From Anabaena sp. WA102 (GTDB lineage Bacteria > Cyanobacteriota > Cyanobacteriia > Cyanobacteriales > Nostocaceae), in assembly GCF_001277295.1 (NCBI RefSeq), contig NZ_CP011456.1, positions 4,282,001 to 4,346,000 on the forward strand: 64,000 nucleotides of DNA. The letters run 5' to 3'. The position numbers and the translations under genes were made by a program. Each line of letters opens with the position of its first letter. The stretch's first letter is position 1. Of the stretch, positions 51,552 to 59,111 are shown one piece after another. The notes beneath the pieces were generated by a model. The model was not told where the DNA came from, searched no databases, and saw only the letters and a list, made by a program, of their open reading frames with translations.

Positions 51552-52034
51552 CTAAATGTAATACATGGGATTATTTTGGGCGCGAGTCTCTCTTTCTTGA
51601 CACAAATCTTGGAGTGTATAGCTACGCAAAACCTCAATTGCAGCCGCATTAGCTTTTTCCCAGATTTCCAGAACCAAAGTTTTTTCTATCGTCGGAGTCT
51701 CAGCGCTTTCTTTCTCTTTCCGTTCACCTTCCACCAAGGTGACAATTTCTAGCAAAGTAATTTGCCAAGGCTCACGCATTAACACGAAACCGCCTTTTGA
51801 GCCACGTTGACTGTGGACTAAACCCGCACGCCGCACTTGAGTGAGAATCTGTTCGAGATAGCGTTCTGGTATGGGTTGCTTGGCCGCAATCTCACTCATA
51901 GTCAAAGGAACTTTTTTATCGTGATGACTGGCTAGTTCTAACAGTGCTAGGAGTGCGTATTCCACTTTTGCAGAAAGATCCAGAAGAGCGTAGTTTTGAC
52001 TATTCAAATCTGTATTCAAAATACTACTGTACAT
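51552..52034 (-). CDS. Rrf2 family transcriptional regulator (CymR-like, no Fe-S cysteines)
   Basis: This 160-residue winged-helix protein has the Rrf2 core after an ~18-residue leader: LSAKVEYALLALLELASHHD, then TMSEIAAKQPIPERYLEQIL and RGSKGGFVLMREPWQITLLE. The region where IscR/NsrR carry three cysteines here reads VEGERKEKESAETPTIEKTL, without cysteine, so it does not bind a cluster and resembles CymR. It is co-directional with cysK (18-bp gap) and divergent from a Crp/Fnr gene, with two 27-bp dyads in the shared promoter region. It is a candidate master regulator for those sites; this is inference. Confidence 0.88.
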   Translation of the reverse strand: MYSSILNTDLNSQNYALLDLSAKVEYALLALLELASHHDKKVPLTMSEIAAKQPIPERYLEQILTQVRRAGLVHSQRGSKGGFVLMREPWQITLLEIVTLVEGERKEKESAETPTIEKTLVLEIWEKANAAAIEVLRSYTLQDLCQERETRAQNNPMYYI

Positions 52035-52115
52035 TTATAGATTTATCGGCTATTAACCGCAATTATTTTACTTTTGGGTGTTAGATGTGATAGTACCACA
52101 CTTACAATAAATAAA

Positions 52116-52142
52116 ATACCATAACTCTATCGGATTTAAGGT
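52116..52142 (+). promoter_or_regulatory. 27-bp dyad, copy N
   Basis: ATACCATAA, central CTCTATCGGA, TTTAAGGT. The centre matches perfectly but the right arm is weak. It lies 82 bp upstream of the rrf2 start, consistent with autoregulation. Confidence 0.55.
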
Positions 52143-52227
52143 GATTGTATGCAAGATTCTCAAAATTGCTGAATATTTTCGGGAAAATATCTTAATACAA
52201 TATTTTTTAAATCAAGAATAATGTATA

Positions 52228-52254
52228 CTACGGTTACTACATCGGAAATTAGTA
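52228..52254 (+). promoter_or_regulatory. 27-bp dyad, copy O
   Basis: CTACGGTTA ... CTACATCGGA ... AATTAGTA. It lies 13 bp before the crp/fnr-type start codon, where binding would block translation start or transcription. Confidence 0.5.
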
Positions 52255-52266
52255 ATATATACGCTG

Positions 52267-52854
52267 ATGTCATTATACACAGGTTTAATTCAATCATCTA
52301 CTAACAATACTCCAAAGATTTTCACCAGGCGATCGCTATTGCCCGTTAAAAAAAATGCTGTGTGGCAAATAGAAAGCGGTTTTGTGATGACATACACTTA
52401 TCTAGAAGACGGTACAACAGTAGCTTTGGGATTATGGGGTCCGGGAGATGTGGTTGGTGAAGTTCTCTCGAAAATAAAACTCTATCGGATGGAATGTTTA
52501 ACCACAGTAGAAGCCACTGTTTTACCTGTGGATGATTGGCATCAACTCACAGAAACTTTGCTGTATCACATTCAACAAGCGGAAGAATTAATGGTGATTC
52601 GCAGCCATAAAAAAGTAGAGACTATGCTGATTCAACTATTAGGATGGTTATCCAAAAAATTTGGCTCAGAAGTAGAACAAGGGCGTTTAATTGATATGCG
52701 TCTAACTCATGAAGATTTAGCAGCACTGATCAGTTCTACTCGTGTAACTATCACTCGTCTGCTGGGACAATTGGAACAGGAGGGATTGATTGATAGACTT
52801 CCCCTGCATCGAATTATCGTGAGACAAGAGGATATTTGGTATTACGAAATTTAA
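52267..52854 (+). CDS. Crp/Fnr family transcriptional regulator
   Basis: This 195-residue protein is slightly shorter than NtcA or Crp (~220). It has a degenerate cyclic-nucleotide-binding-like beta barrel (KKNAVWQIESGFVMTYTYLE then DGTTVALGLWGPGDVVGE), a dimer helix (EELMVIRSHKKVETMLIQLL) and a winged helix with recognition segment RLTHEDLAALISSTRVTITR then LLGQLEQEGLI. No cysteine cluster is seen. The ligand is unknown. It is divergent from rrf2-cysK with a dyad 13 bp before its start, placing it in the same circuit. Confidence 0.87.
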   Translation: MSLYTGLIQSSTNNTPKIFTRRSLLPVKKNAVWQIESGFVMTYTYLEDGTTVALGLWGPGDVVGEVLSKIKLYRMECLTTVEATVLPVDDWHQLTETLLYHIQQAEELMVIRSHKKVETMLIQLLGWLSKKFGSEVEQGRLIDMRLTHEDLAALISSTRVTITRLLGQLEQEGLIDRLPLHRIIVRQEDIWYYEI

Positions 52855-52901
52855 TTTGGAAAATACCAAAAAATAACTCTGCGAAGGAGGTAATCGCCCA
52901 T

Positions 52902-53735
52902 TCATAGACTTGCTAAAAACTTTACTCTTATCAAAGGAATTGCTGCTTGCAACGGCACAATTGAACGACCAATTAAATTAATTGCTTCCCTACGTCCCGG
53001 CGTGTTTCTAGGAACTCCACAATCTAATGGGGGGTTATTCTTTTTCCACCACCCTGAATAAGACAATCCAGATAACCAGATGGGAACCCCATCTTCCACA
53101 GTGCTGCTTTGACTGAAAGCTTGCGAACTGCTTGCAGCAGCGCTTCGCTATCGCTCTCCAAACGACCTTGTTGTTTCAATGTCCTCTCCAATTTGTTCGC
53201 TCCAGCATTTCCACCCTTCCCGTTGCTGCAAGGATAAGTGGTTAGTGTGGGCAACAACGAATACCCTTTTACGAAGGTGCGGCGCTCCAAACTCTGACGC
53301 TGAGATAATTTCAACTTCTGTAGAGTATCCTGCCATTCTGAGTCCTCCAAGGCACGCTCGTAATCCTCTATGGATAAATCCTTCAGGGTTCTCAATAACG
53401 ACAAATTTGGGCTTGCCAAGGCAGATACACCGGAGGGCTTCAAACCATAAGTTTGACTCTGGGTGTGCAAGTCCGGTTCTTTTACCTGCGTTAGATGTGC
53501 CTGTGCATGGGTGGGAAACGAAGTAGACATCTATATTTTGTGGCGGTGTGTAAGTTTTAATCTCAGAGTGAATAGGAATTAGTGGATAGTGTGAACGTAA
53601 TACTTGTTGAGCAGAAGGAAGAATCTCTACAAATTGGTAAGTTGTGAAAACCTGATAATCATAAATTTGTTCAGGAATTTCAGCAGCTAATTCCCACGCA
53701 CCAATTCCAGCGAAGTAATCAATACAGGTAATCAT
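52902..53735 (-). pseudogene. Frameshifted C5-cytosine DNA methyltransferase
   Basis: The N-terminal two-thirds (53148-53735) are clear: CIDYFAGIGAWELAAEIPEQ, catalytic Pro-Cys in VYFVSHPCTGTSNAGKRTGL, ENPEGFIHRGL and RKRVFVVAHTN. The frame then stops, the expected LWKMGFPSGYLDCLIQ appears in a second frame, and the terminal block GVPRNTPGRREAINLIGRSI then VPLQAAIPLIRVKFL appears in a third. Two indels therefore split one ~280-residue enzyme. No cognate endonuclease is adjacent. This gene marks the left edge of the decayed accessory region. Confidence 0.82.
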
Positions 53736-53752
53736 AGCAAAATCATTTCTGT

Positions 53753-53770
53753 GCTACCGCCTTTAGAGTT
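53753..53770 (+). repeat. GCTACCGC intergenic motif, copy 1
   Basis: GCTACCGCCTTTAGAGTT lies 21 bp before a broken small gene. The same motif occurs upstream of small genes at 54476, 55343 and 56288; copies 1 and 2 also share TTTCT before it and TTGTTTAGA after it. Confidence 0.6.
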
Positions 53771-53790
53771 TGCTGTTGTTGTTTAGAGCC

Positions 53791-53988
53791 ATGGAATTAG
53801 TTAAATCAGTTGAACCACCGATGGATAGTAATATGTTGAAGATGCTTGAAAATGATGTTGCATAAATCTTGGAGAAAATCAGAAACTTATCCGCAAAATA
53901 TCCTAGCGATTCTCTTGAACAGTCTGCAATTTATATCCAGCTAGAATTAGAAAGTTTTGTATATACCGCTAAAAAGCGAGCCAAATAA
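53791..53988 (+). pseudogene. Small gene with one in-frame stop
   Basis: From ATG the frame reads MELVKSVEPPMDSNMLKMLE then NDVA, a TAA, and in the same frame ILEKIRNLSAKYPSDSLEQS then AIYIQLELESFVYTAKKRAK to a normal stop: 65 residues in all. The continuous frame across the stop and the helical character of both halves suggest a single broken gene of unknown family. The alternative is two tiny frames, with a start at TTG after the stop. Confidence 0.45.
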
Positions 53989-54049
53989 ATTGCAAGTAAA
54001 TAGTTGAATTTATACTATTCCCGAAAGTAACAACTAGGAATATTTTATC

Positions 54050-54412
54050 ATGAACAGAATCATTTTTGCAGGAATTGAAGGTGAAATAAAAAGTGTTTCA
54101 CCTCATGGGAATTATACAGTAGTTAAGTTGAGCGATCGCATTACAATTGTAGGAACTTTCAGTAATCGCTTTCACTGGCAGGAATCGCCTGATTCTAATT
54201 CTGGATTCAAGAGCTTTATCACCTATATCGGGTTAAAATCTTATTCAGAATATCAACACTTTGCTGAATGGGTTGCATTGAATAATGGGTATTTTGAAGG
54301 TGACGACGGAACTCCCAGAGAAGCCAAGCGTGTTAAACATTCTAGCTTTCCATTGGAGATAAAAGTTAGAGGTTTAATAGCTGAGTCAGTTTTTGAATTA
54401 GTGCAGATGTAA
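54050..54412 (+). CDS. Hypothetical protein (120 residues) of the small-gene array
   Basis: A soluble protein, MNRIIFAGIEGEIKSVSPHG then NYTVVKLSDRITIVGTFSNR. The first half looks like a small beta barrel (alternating hydrophobic strands as in OB-like or SH3-like folds) and the second is mixed helix/strand ending LEIKVRGLIAESVFELVQM. No family is recognised. It is preceded by AGGAATATTTTATC and followed by an 11-bp inverted repeat. Neighbouring genes are equally small and unrelated, as in phage or plasmid cargo. Confidence 0.6.
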   Translation: MNRIIFAGIEGEIKSVSPHGNYTVVKLSDRITIVGTFSNRFHWQESPDSNSGFKSFITYIGLKSYSEYQHFAEWVALNNGYFEGDDGTPREAKRVKHSSFPLEIKVRGLIAESVFELVQM

Positions 54413-54422
54413 TAACAAAACA

Positions 54423-54456
54423 AGTTGGTGTTATTGATTTTTTAGTAACACCAACT
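54423..54456. terminator. Terminator-like inverted repeat after the 54050 gene
   Basis: AGTTGGTGTTA, 12-base T-rich loop, TAACACCAACT: perfect 11-bp stem, 10 bp after the stop codon. On the + strand the stem is followed by A-rich rather than T-rich sequence, so efficiency is uncertain. Confidence 0.6.
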
Positions 54457-54475
54457 AAAAACATGATTTTTCTTT

Positions 54476-54493
54476 GCTACCGCTTTTAGTTTG
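54476..54493 (+). repeat. GCTACCGC intergenic motif, copy 2
   Basis: GCTACCGCTTTTAGTTTG follows the hairpin of the preceding gene and lies 92 bp before the next ATG. Confidence 0.6.
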
Positions 54494-54585
54494 TGATTTG
54501 TTTAGAAGTGAGAAACAATGAGTTTGTAATTTTTTACCAAACAACGAAATTCTGAATAATTTAGTTTAGACAAGAGGTGAATCAA

Positions 54586-54807
54586 ATGTATATTGAAGCA
54601 TCAGAAGCTTGGTATTTTGCTGAAGAATTGTCAAATAAAATCATTAATGGTGTTTGGAGTGATGTTGTTAAAAAGCTCAAACAATTAAACCCCATGCAGT
54701 TAATTTATGTATTTGATTTGATAGTTAAGAATAAAATGCTTAATCAATCAAATATCGACAGTCTTGTGAGAGTAATTTCTAATCATCTAAATGATAAAGA
54801 TGAATAG
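54586..54807 (+). CDS. Hypothetical small protein (73 residues)
   Basis: It starts at the ATG 8 bp after AGAGG (a GTG 9 bp earlier is in frame). The helical acidic protein reads MYIEASEAWYFAEELSNKII then NGVWSDVVKKLKQLNPMQLI and ends RVISNHLNDKDE. No family is recognised. A CACTGC/GCAGTG-type hairpin lies near 54820-54842 before the next gene. Confidence 0.5.
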   Translation: MYIEASEAWYFAEELSNKIINGVWSDVVKKLKQLNPMQLIYVFDLIVKNKMLNQSNIDSLVRVISNHLNDKDE

Positions 54808-54869
54808 ATAATGTAACACTACTGCTAGTTAATTCTGGCAGTGATTGAATTAATAAAATAAAATGAATT

Positions 54870-55256
54870 ATGATTAAAGTAATCAATGGTAAACGCGATG
54901 GTTTTATTGGTCAAGATAAAATTTATATTGGTAGAGCTAATAAGTTTTATGGTTTACAAGAAAGTCCTTTACATAATCCATTTAAACTTAGCAGCGAGAA
55001 AGAAAGATTTGAAAGTTGTAAAATGTTCGATAAATATTTGTACGACAAAGTTAAACTTTGGATGAATGAGGGAATACTTGATGAAACAACAATCGCTCTC
55101 AGAGACATAATTTTTAAAGTTCTTGAGGGTGTAAATATAATCTTTACTTGTTGGTGTAGTCCTTTACAATGTCATGGTGATGGAATTATTAGGTGTGTGA
55201 ATTGGATAATTCAGCAAGATTGGTTTAAACAGGCGTATAGCGAGTATTATAAGTGA
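54870..55256 (+). CDS. DUF4326 domain protein
   Basis: This 128-residue soluble protein has the DUF4326 pattern: an early YIGRANKFYGLQESPLHNPF (the conserved 'G...... SpLgNPF' segment) and a C-terminal metal-binding-like motif FTCWCSPLQCHGDGI (C-x-C-x3-x-CH-x-D). DUF4326 proteins are common in phages and plasmids, with unknown function. Its presence supports a phage-derived origin for this array. Confidence 0.8.
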   Translation: MIKVINGKRDGFIGQDKIYIGRANKFYGLQESPLHNPFKLSSEKERFESCKMFDKYLYDKVKLWMNEGILDETTIALRDIIFKVLEGVNIIFTCWCSPLQCHGDGIIRCVNWIIQQDWFKQAYSEYYK

Positions 55257-55342
55257 TTTTATTTTGGTAGCATTTGCAAATTATTGTGAGTGCTACTAGG
55301 AATTTTATTGAATATTTATTTCAGCATTTTATTGAATATGGA

Positions 55343-55362
55343 CGCTACCGCGAAGAGATTTT
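55343..55362 (+). repeat. GCTACCGC intergenic motif, copy 3
   Basis: GCTACCGCGAAGAGATTTTG lies 61 bp before the next start codon. Confidence 0.6.
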
Positions 55363-55422
55363 GGGAGTCAATTGATTCCTTTTCTTTTTTCTTTCATTTT
55401 ATTTTCTTTTAGGAGTTTCATC

Positions 55423-55830
55423 ATGGCTATTAAATTTGTCACAAAATCTCAACAAGAAGTTCAAGTTATTGAAAAGCAACGTTTAACTTTATTGGATGCT
55501 ATTCGAGTTATGAGTTGGGAACAGCATAAGCTTGATAATCCTAATTATAAACGTGGCTTAGAAGGTTATAATACAGAATTTGGTGATGAATGGAAAATAG
55601 ATCCAATTCACGATAAATCTTTAGATGAATTGATTGAATTTATCCAAGAGTTAGGTTTTACCGTTGATGAATTATTAAGTGTCAGATCAGAACATTATTC
55701 TGAGAAGAAACTAATTCAAGAACGAGTAGCAGCTAAGAAAGCTAGAGAGTTTGGTTATGAGACTAGTCAAACGAATGGCTTTAAAGAAAGTGAAGATGGA
55801 GATGATGAATATGGGTATCCTCCATACTAA
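55423..55830 (+). CDS. Hypothetical protein (135 residues) of the small-gene array
   Basis: From the ATG after AGGAGTTTCATC (a longer frame begins at 55372 in T-rich DNA) it encodes MAIKFVTKSQQEVQVIEKQR ... DKSLDELIEFIQELGFTVDE then LLSVRSEHYSEKKLIQERVA and a strongly acidic tail EDGDDEYGYPPY. It is soluble and mostly helical. No family is recognised; the acidic C-terminus recalls phage accessory or anti-defence proteins, but that is only an impression. Confidence 0.55.
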   Translation: MAIKFVTKSQQEVQVIEKQRLTLLDAIRVMSWEQHKLDNPNYKRGLEGYNTEFGDEWKIDPIHDKSLDELIEFIQELGFTVDELLSVRSEHYSEKKLIQERVAAKKAREFGYETSQTNGFKESEDGDDEYGYPPY

Positions 55831-55851
55831 ATATTTGATTGATTGATTTGA

Positions 55852-55888
55852 TAGCTTCTAATCTCTATATGAGGTTAGAAGCTTTTTT
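55852..55888 (+). terminator. Intrinsic terminator after the 55423 gene
   Basis: AGCTTCTAATCTC, TATA loop region, GAGGTTAGAAGCTTTTTTG: 13-bp stem with one G-T pair and a T-run. Confidence 0.8.
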
Positions 55889-55912
55889 GTTAATTACAAC
55901 TGGAGAAAAATA

Positions 55913-56206
55913 ATGGTCAAGTTCGTAAGAAAATTTAAACAACAGCCGATTGATAGAAAACCTGGTGAAACACCTGTTCAAGCAGCATTCAGAAAATTAG
56001 CAGAAAATACTAAATATTTCAATGAAGTGATCAAACCACATTTAGAACAATTAGTATCATGTTATCCCGATAAATACATATTTTTGTATTATCACGATAA
56101 ATGTATGATTTTTGATGGTAATTATTACGTTAAAAACAGAGAATTTAGAAGCATTTCTGACAATGAAATCTATGACAAAATTGGTCAGATTTTAGCAACA
56201 ATATAG
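55913..56206 (+). CDS. Hypothetical protein (97 residues) of the small-gene array
   Basis: It starts at ATG after GGAGAAAAATA. A basic N-terminus (MVKFVRKFKQQPIDRKPGET) is followed by a helix (FRKLAENTKYFNEVIKPHLE) and a beta region LVSCYPDKYIFLYYHDKCMI ... ISDNEIYDKIGQILATI. The second half loosely resembles DUF5678-type 'yPgkyVal...' domains but the match is weak. A hairpin with a T8 run follows at about 56219-56260. Confidence 0.5.
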   Translation: MVKFVRKFKQQPIDRKPGETPVQAAFRKLAENTKYFNEVIKPHLEQLVSCYPDKYIFLYYHDKCMIFDGNYYVKNREFRSISDNEIYDKIGQILATI

Positions 56207-56287
56207 ATTCTGATTTTTAATAGCTCTGATTCCTATAGGAATTAAGGCTTTTTTTTAATGAATTACTAAATTCTTTACGATATTGCA

Positions 56288-56306
56288 GCTACCGCTAAGA
56301 GAATTT
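56288..56306 (+). repeat. GCTACCGC intergenic motif, copy 4
   Basis: GCTACCGCTAAGAGAATTT lies 25 bp before the AlkB-like fragment. Confidence 0.6.
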
Positions 56307-56330
56307 AGTTTATTTTTTTAGGACATCTTT

Positions 56331-56459
56331 ATGCTACATCTACAACAATATCTTTCCGAATCTCAACAACAAGAAATTTTACAACATTGTAGAGAAATTG
56401 GTAAGAAATCGCCTCTTTTCAGGTTTTGGGCTGGGAGAAATCCCGGCTCTTTTTTTTAG
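56331..56459 (+). pseudogene. N-terminal fragment of an AlkB-like 2-oxoglutarate oxygenase gene
   Basis: This 42-codon frame, MLHLQQYLSESQQQEILQHC then REIGKKSPLFRFWAGRNPGS, resembles the first ~30 residues of AlkB-family proteins (lsaeeQq.ileh.reig...Plf). It stops in the T-run of a terminator hairpin, so the catalytic HxD...H core is absent. The family call rests on a short segment. Confidence 0.4.
56428..56457 (+). terminator. Intrinsic terminator
   Basis: GGGCTGGGAGAAATCCCGGC then TCTTTTTTT: 7-bp stem (GCTGGGA/TCCCGGC) with GAAA loop followed by a T7 run. It ends the AlkB-like fragment. The following ~440 bp hold only one short fragment on the minus strand. Confidence 0.75.
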
Positions 56460-56671
56460 TTAGAGAAAATCAAGATTTGTTTTTTGATTCTGAAATAGCA
56501 AAACAGGAAACAGAGAAAACTACGGATTTAAGTTTTTGAATAGGTCTTTATATTTTTGAGGCATAGGCAAGTGTTATATATTACGTTAAGCATAACATTT
56601 ATATCGCAATTCCGCAAAAAATCAACCAGCGATCGCCCAAAAATCACGACTCACAGGAATAGAGATTGGCC

Positions 56672-56755
56672 TCAGTAAACCTTTAGCAGATATGTAATTG
56701 AGCCGTCTTCAACCATTAATCGATCCACAAATTGTAACACATCGTTTACATCCAT
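56672..56755 (-). pseudogene. N-terminal fragment of a vMAP/AAA-associated cyanobacterial protein (tentative)
   Basis: The minus strand reads MDVNDVLQFVDRLMVEDGSI then TYLLKVY and a stop. M-V-E-x-L-x-FVDRLV is the usual beginning of a large cyanobacterial family of NB-ARC/AAA or WD40 proteins (an HTH-like vMAP N-domain). Only the first ~14 residues match. It is another small relic in this region. Confidence 0.3.
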
Positions 56756-56903
56756 TGAAACTATACAAGATAAGTATTTGAGGCATTATAGCCGACTTTT
56801 ATCCCATTTTTTCTGATATTTTCCGTTTTTTATTGAGTTCTTGTGACAAAATTCCCGTATAAATCCGTTTTCCTGGGGGTTGTTAAACAGCAATTTATTT
56901 ATT

Positions 56904-57965
56904 ATGCAAGAAAGAGAATTTTTAAACTTAGGAGAAATGTTGGGTATGGGTTTTGATTCTTTGCAAGAAAAACTCTGCCCAAATTCTGCAATAGATACAA
57001 GTAAGAATGAAGAACAATCGCAGAAGATGCAAGCGCAAGATATGTTTGATTTTAAATATATAAAAGATCAAAAAATGCTTGCAGAACAGTTTAATATTTC
57101 TGGTTCCGTTTCTGGAAAAGGAAGTTTCGGTCCATTGTCAATAGCCGCTAGCATGAGGGGAGAGCATTTTAGTGTAAATCAGGTAGAAGAAGAAAATCTT
57201 TATATTTTATTGAAATATCAGTTATTCAATACTGCATACAGATTAATAAACCCCAGATTGTCAGTTGAAGCTAATAATATTTTAAATAGCTCCTCTGATT
57301 CTGGAGAGTTTAGAAAAAAATTTGGAGATGAATTTATTATTGGGTTTAAAACAGGTGCAGAATATACGGCATTAATACAAATTTTTGACGTTAAAAAACG
57401 AGATCAAGTTAATACTTATGGAGAAATCAATGCGGCAGTCAATAAGATTATGTTTGAAGCTGAATTAAGTGTATCTTCTAAGACAGAAAAACTAGAAGTA
57501 TTAAAGAAGTTTTCTAGCCAAGTTAGTGTTTTTAGAAAGCCAAGCAATAGTGAAAAATTAGTAATGAGTCTTGATACCTTAATCGAAGATTTTATGGATT
57601 TTAAAAAACGTATTAGAAATGAACCCTGCCCTCAATATATTACCATTTTCTCTGATTATGATAAATTAGTTGACATCAACAAAAGTATTCTTACACCAAA
57701 ATTAAAACAATTAAAATCAAAATTGAACAACCTAAGAGAGCATAAGATGCGCCAAGAAGTACACTTATTAAACCTTGAAAATCTTCAAAAATTCGACAAA
57801 AACATAGAGGTGTTAAAAATTCAAGGAGAAGGACAACATTTATTAGACAGAGTTAGTGAATTACGTAGTTATATTAATGCTGTTAATGAATTTATTGATG
57901 AGTGTCTTTATTTGCCTAATGCTATTAACAGCGAACAATATGATAAATTTTTAAAATTTAAATAA
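56904..57965 (+). CDS. Unknown protein with MACPF-like signature and C-terminal coiled coil
   Basis: It has 353 residues from MQEREFLNLGEMLGMGFDSL (an earlier TTG is unlikely). The plan is 'LGMGFD' start, then a Gly/Ser-rich alternating region FNISGSVSGKGSFGPLSIAA then SMRGEHFSVNQ, then FRKKFGDEFIIGFKTGAEYT then ALIQIF. The last matches the spacing of the MACPF/CDC signature (aromatic-G-x-x-aromatic-x6-G-G/A). A second alternating region (YGEINAAVNKIMFEAELSVS) and a helical C-terminus (LKQLKSKLNNLREHKMRQEV) follow. No signal peptide. A divergent pore-forming or adhesion protein is inference. It stands alone. Confidence 0.5.
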   Translation: MQEREFLNLGEMLGMGFDSLQEKLCPNSAIDTSKNEEQSQKMQAQDMFDFKYIKDQKMLAEQFNISGSVSGKGSFGPLSIAASMRGEHFSVNQVEEENLYILLKYQLFNTAYRLINPRLSVEANNILNSSSDSGEFRKKFGDEFIIGFKTGAEYTALIQIFDVKKRDQVNTYGEINAAVNKIMFEAELSVSSKTEKLEVLKKFSSQVSVFRKPSNSEKLVMSLDTLIEDFMDFKKRIRNEPCPQYITIFSDYDKLVDINKSILTPKLKQLKSKLNNLREHKMRQEVHLLNLENLQKFDKNIEVLKIQGEGQHLLDRVSELRSYINAVNEFIDECLYLPNAINSEQYDKFLKFK

Positions 57966-58203
57966 AAGCACCATTGACGATACTGTAAGGTGTGTTACTT
58001 AACGCACCTTTTTACTTTTAATTATGATTAATTTGTAATATTTATGCGTTACGCTAACATATCCTACTGTTGCTGATTTACATATTCTATCCGTCTAAAA
58101 ATTAACCTTTTAAAGGTACTTTTCAGTCAACATCACCCCTAACAAAATCCGACGGGCTTAAAATTGGTAATATTCCCCGATAAGGATAAAGAATCAACAA
58201 ATC

Positions 58204-58752
58204 TTGATCACCTGTAATTGGCGTTGCAGATTCTTAGAGGAAACGGAACTCAAGTTACCATTTGATCATCTGTGGTTGGGGTATTCAGTTTGCACACAGA
58301 AAGACGCTGAAGACGTTTATTATCTACTGAAAACCCCTGCGAAGATTCGGTTTCTCAGTTGTGAACCGGTTCTGGAAGACATTGATTTATCAGAATGGTT
58401 AAGCGAGTTCATTGGTGCGGGTATCTGTGATGGTTGCGGAAAGGAAAAAAGTCAACTATACGGTGTTGATGCTTATCCTGTATGTGGTGCGGCAATTTGT
58501 GATCAATGCGCTCCCAGACTATATTGGGTCATATTAGGGGGAGAGTCAGGGGCAAATGCTAGAACTACTCATCTTGAACATTTACGTTCGCTGCTGAATC
58601 AATGCCAAAAAGCCAACATTCCTCCATTTATCAAACAACTTGGTGCTAAACCGATATTGAATAACCAACCCTATAAAATCAGCGATAAAAAAGGTGGAAT
58701 TTTATCTGAATTTCCAGAAGATTTACAAATTAGGGAGTTTCCAAATGTCTAA
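58204..58752 (+). pseudogene. 5'-truncated phage Gp37/Gp68 (DUF5131) family gene
   Basis: From about 58250 the frame reads FDHLWLGYSVCTQKDAEDVY, IRFLSCEPVLEDIDL, WVILGGESGANARTTHLEHL and IPPFIKQLGAKPIL, the C-terminal half of Gp37/Gp68 proteins. These normally begin with a radical-SAM-like Cys motif (WNP..GC...C..CYA) about 120 residues earlier, which is absent; the frame here begins at a TTG after unrelated sequence. A Cys-rich insertion (CDGCGKEKSQLYG ... CGAAICDQC) is present. It is probably a non-functional phage relic. Confidence 0.72.
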
Positions 58753-58847
58753 TCAAGATAATCAAAGGTTGAATAACTGCAAAAGTTGCAACTCAAAGAA
58801 TACAAATAAAATATGGCGGCTGAGTAGCATAAATAATCAAATTGCTA

Positions 58848-59072
58848 TCAATCAGCATCGTCTCTCCCGAATAAATTGCGATCTTGACGTTGTTCACGCT
58901 GCCAAACAACTGGATCAGCAATTTCTGCAAAAGGATTTAACGCCACCGCCTGCGCCAATGCTTGCGCCAAACCTTCGCGCCTTACTTGGTTTGAAGTGAT
59001 AGGCGTTTTCTCTCGTGCTTTTTGTTCTAGAGCGGCGGCATGGTGTTGAATTTGTTGCAAAATAGGGTTCAT
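58848..59072 (-). CDS. Small hydrophilic protein with antitoxin-like tail, next to the nifH junction
   Basis: This 74-residue protein, MNPILQQIQHHAAALEQKAR then EKTPITSNQVRREGLAQALA, ends EIADPVVWQREQRQDRNLFG then RDDAD. The ending DPxxWQRExRQDRxLxGR is common at the C-terminus of cyanobacterial antitoxin-like proteins, but no toxin gene is adjacent. It lies about 100 bp downstream of the broken nifH, on the same strand. The overlapping + strand frame at 58745 is less convincing because its second half is the mirror of this one. Confidence 0.5.
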   Translation of the reverse strand: MNPILQQIQHHAAALEQKAREKTPITSNQVRREGLAQALAQAVALNPFAEIADPVVWQREQRQDRNLFGRDDAD

Positions 59073-59111
59073 AGCTGTCGTTTCTCTAGTACCGACGATA
59101 TCTATATTACA

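Noticed and set aside
53024..53530. 168-residue frame overlapping the methyltransferase
   Set aside because: Only its last part (LWKMGFPSGYLDC) is methyltransferase sequence; the rest is a shadow. Treated as part of the frameshifted gene.
58745..58999. + strand frame with a CNSCNSK-like motif after the Gp37/Gp68 fragment
   Set aside because: Its second half is antisense to the more protein-like 58848-59072 gene and has no conserved domain of its own.
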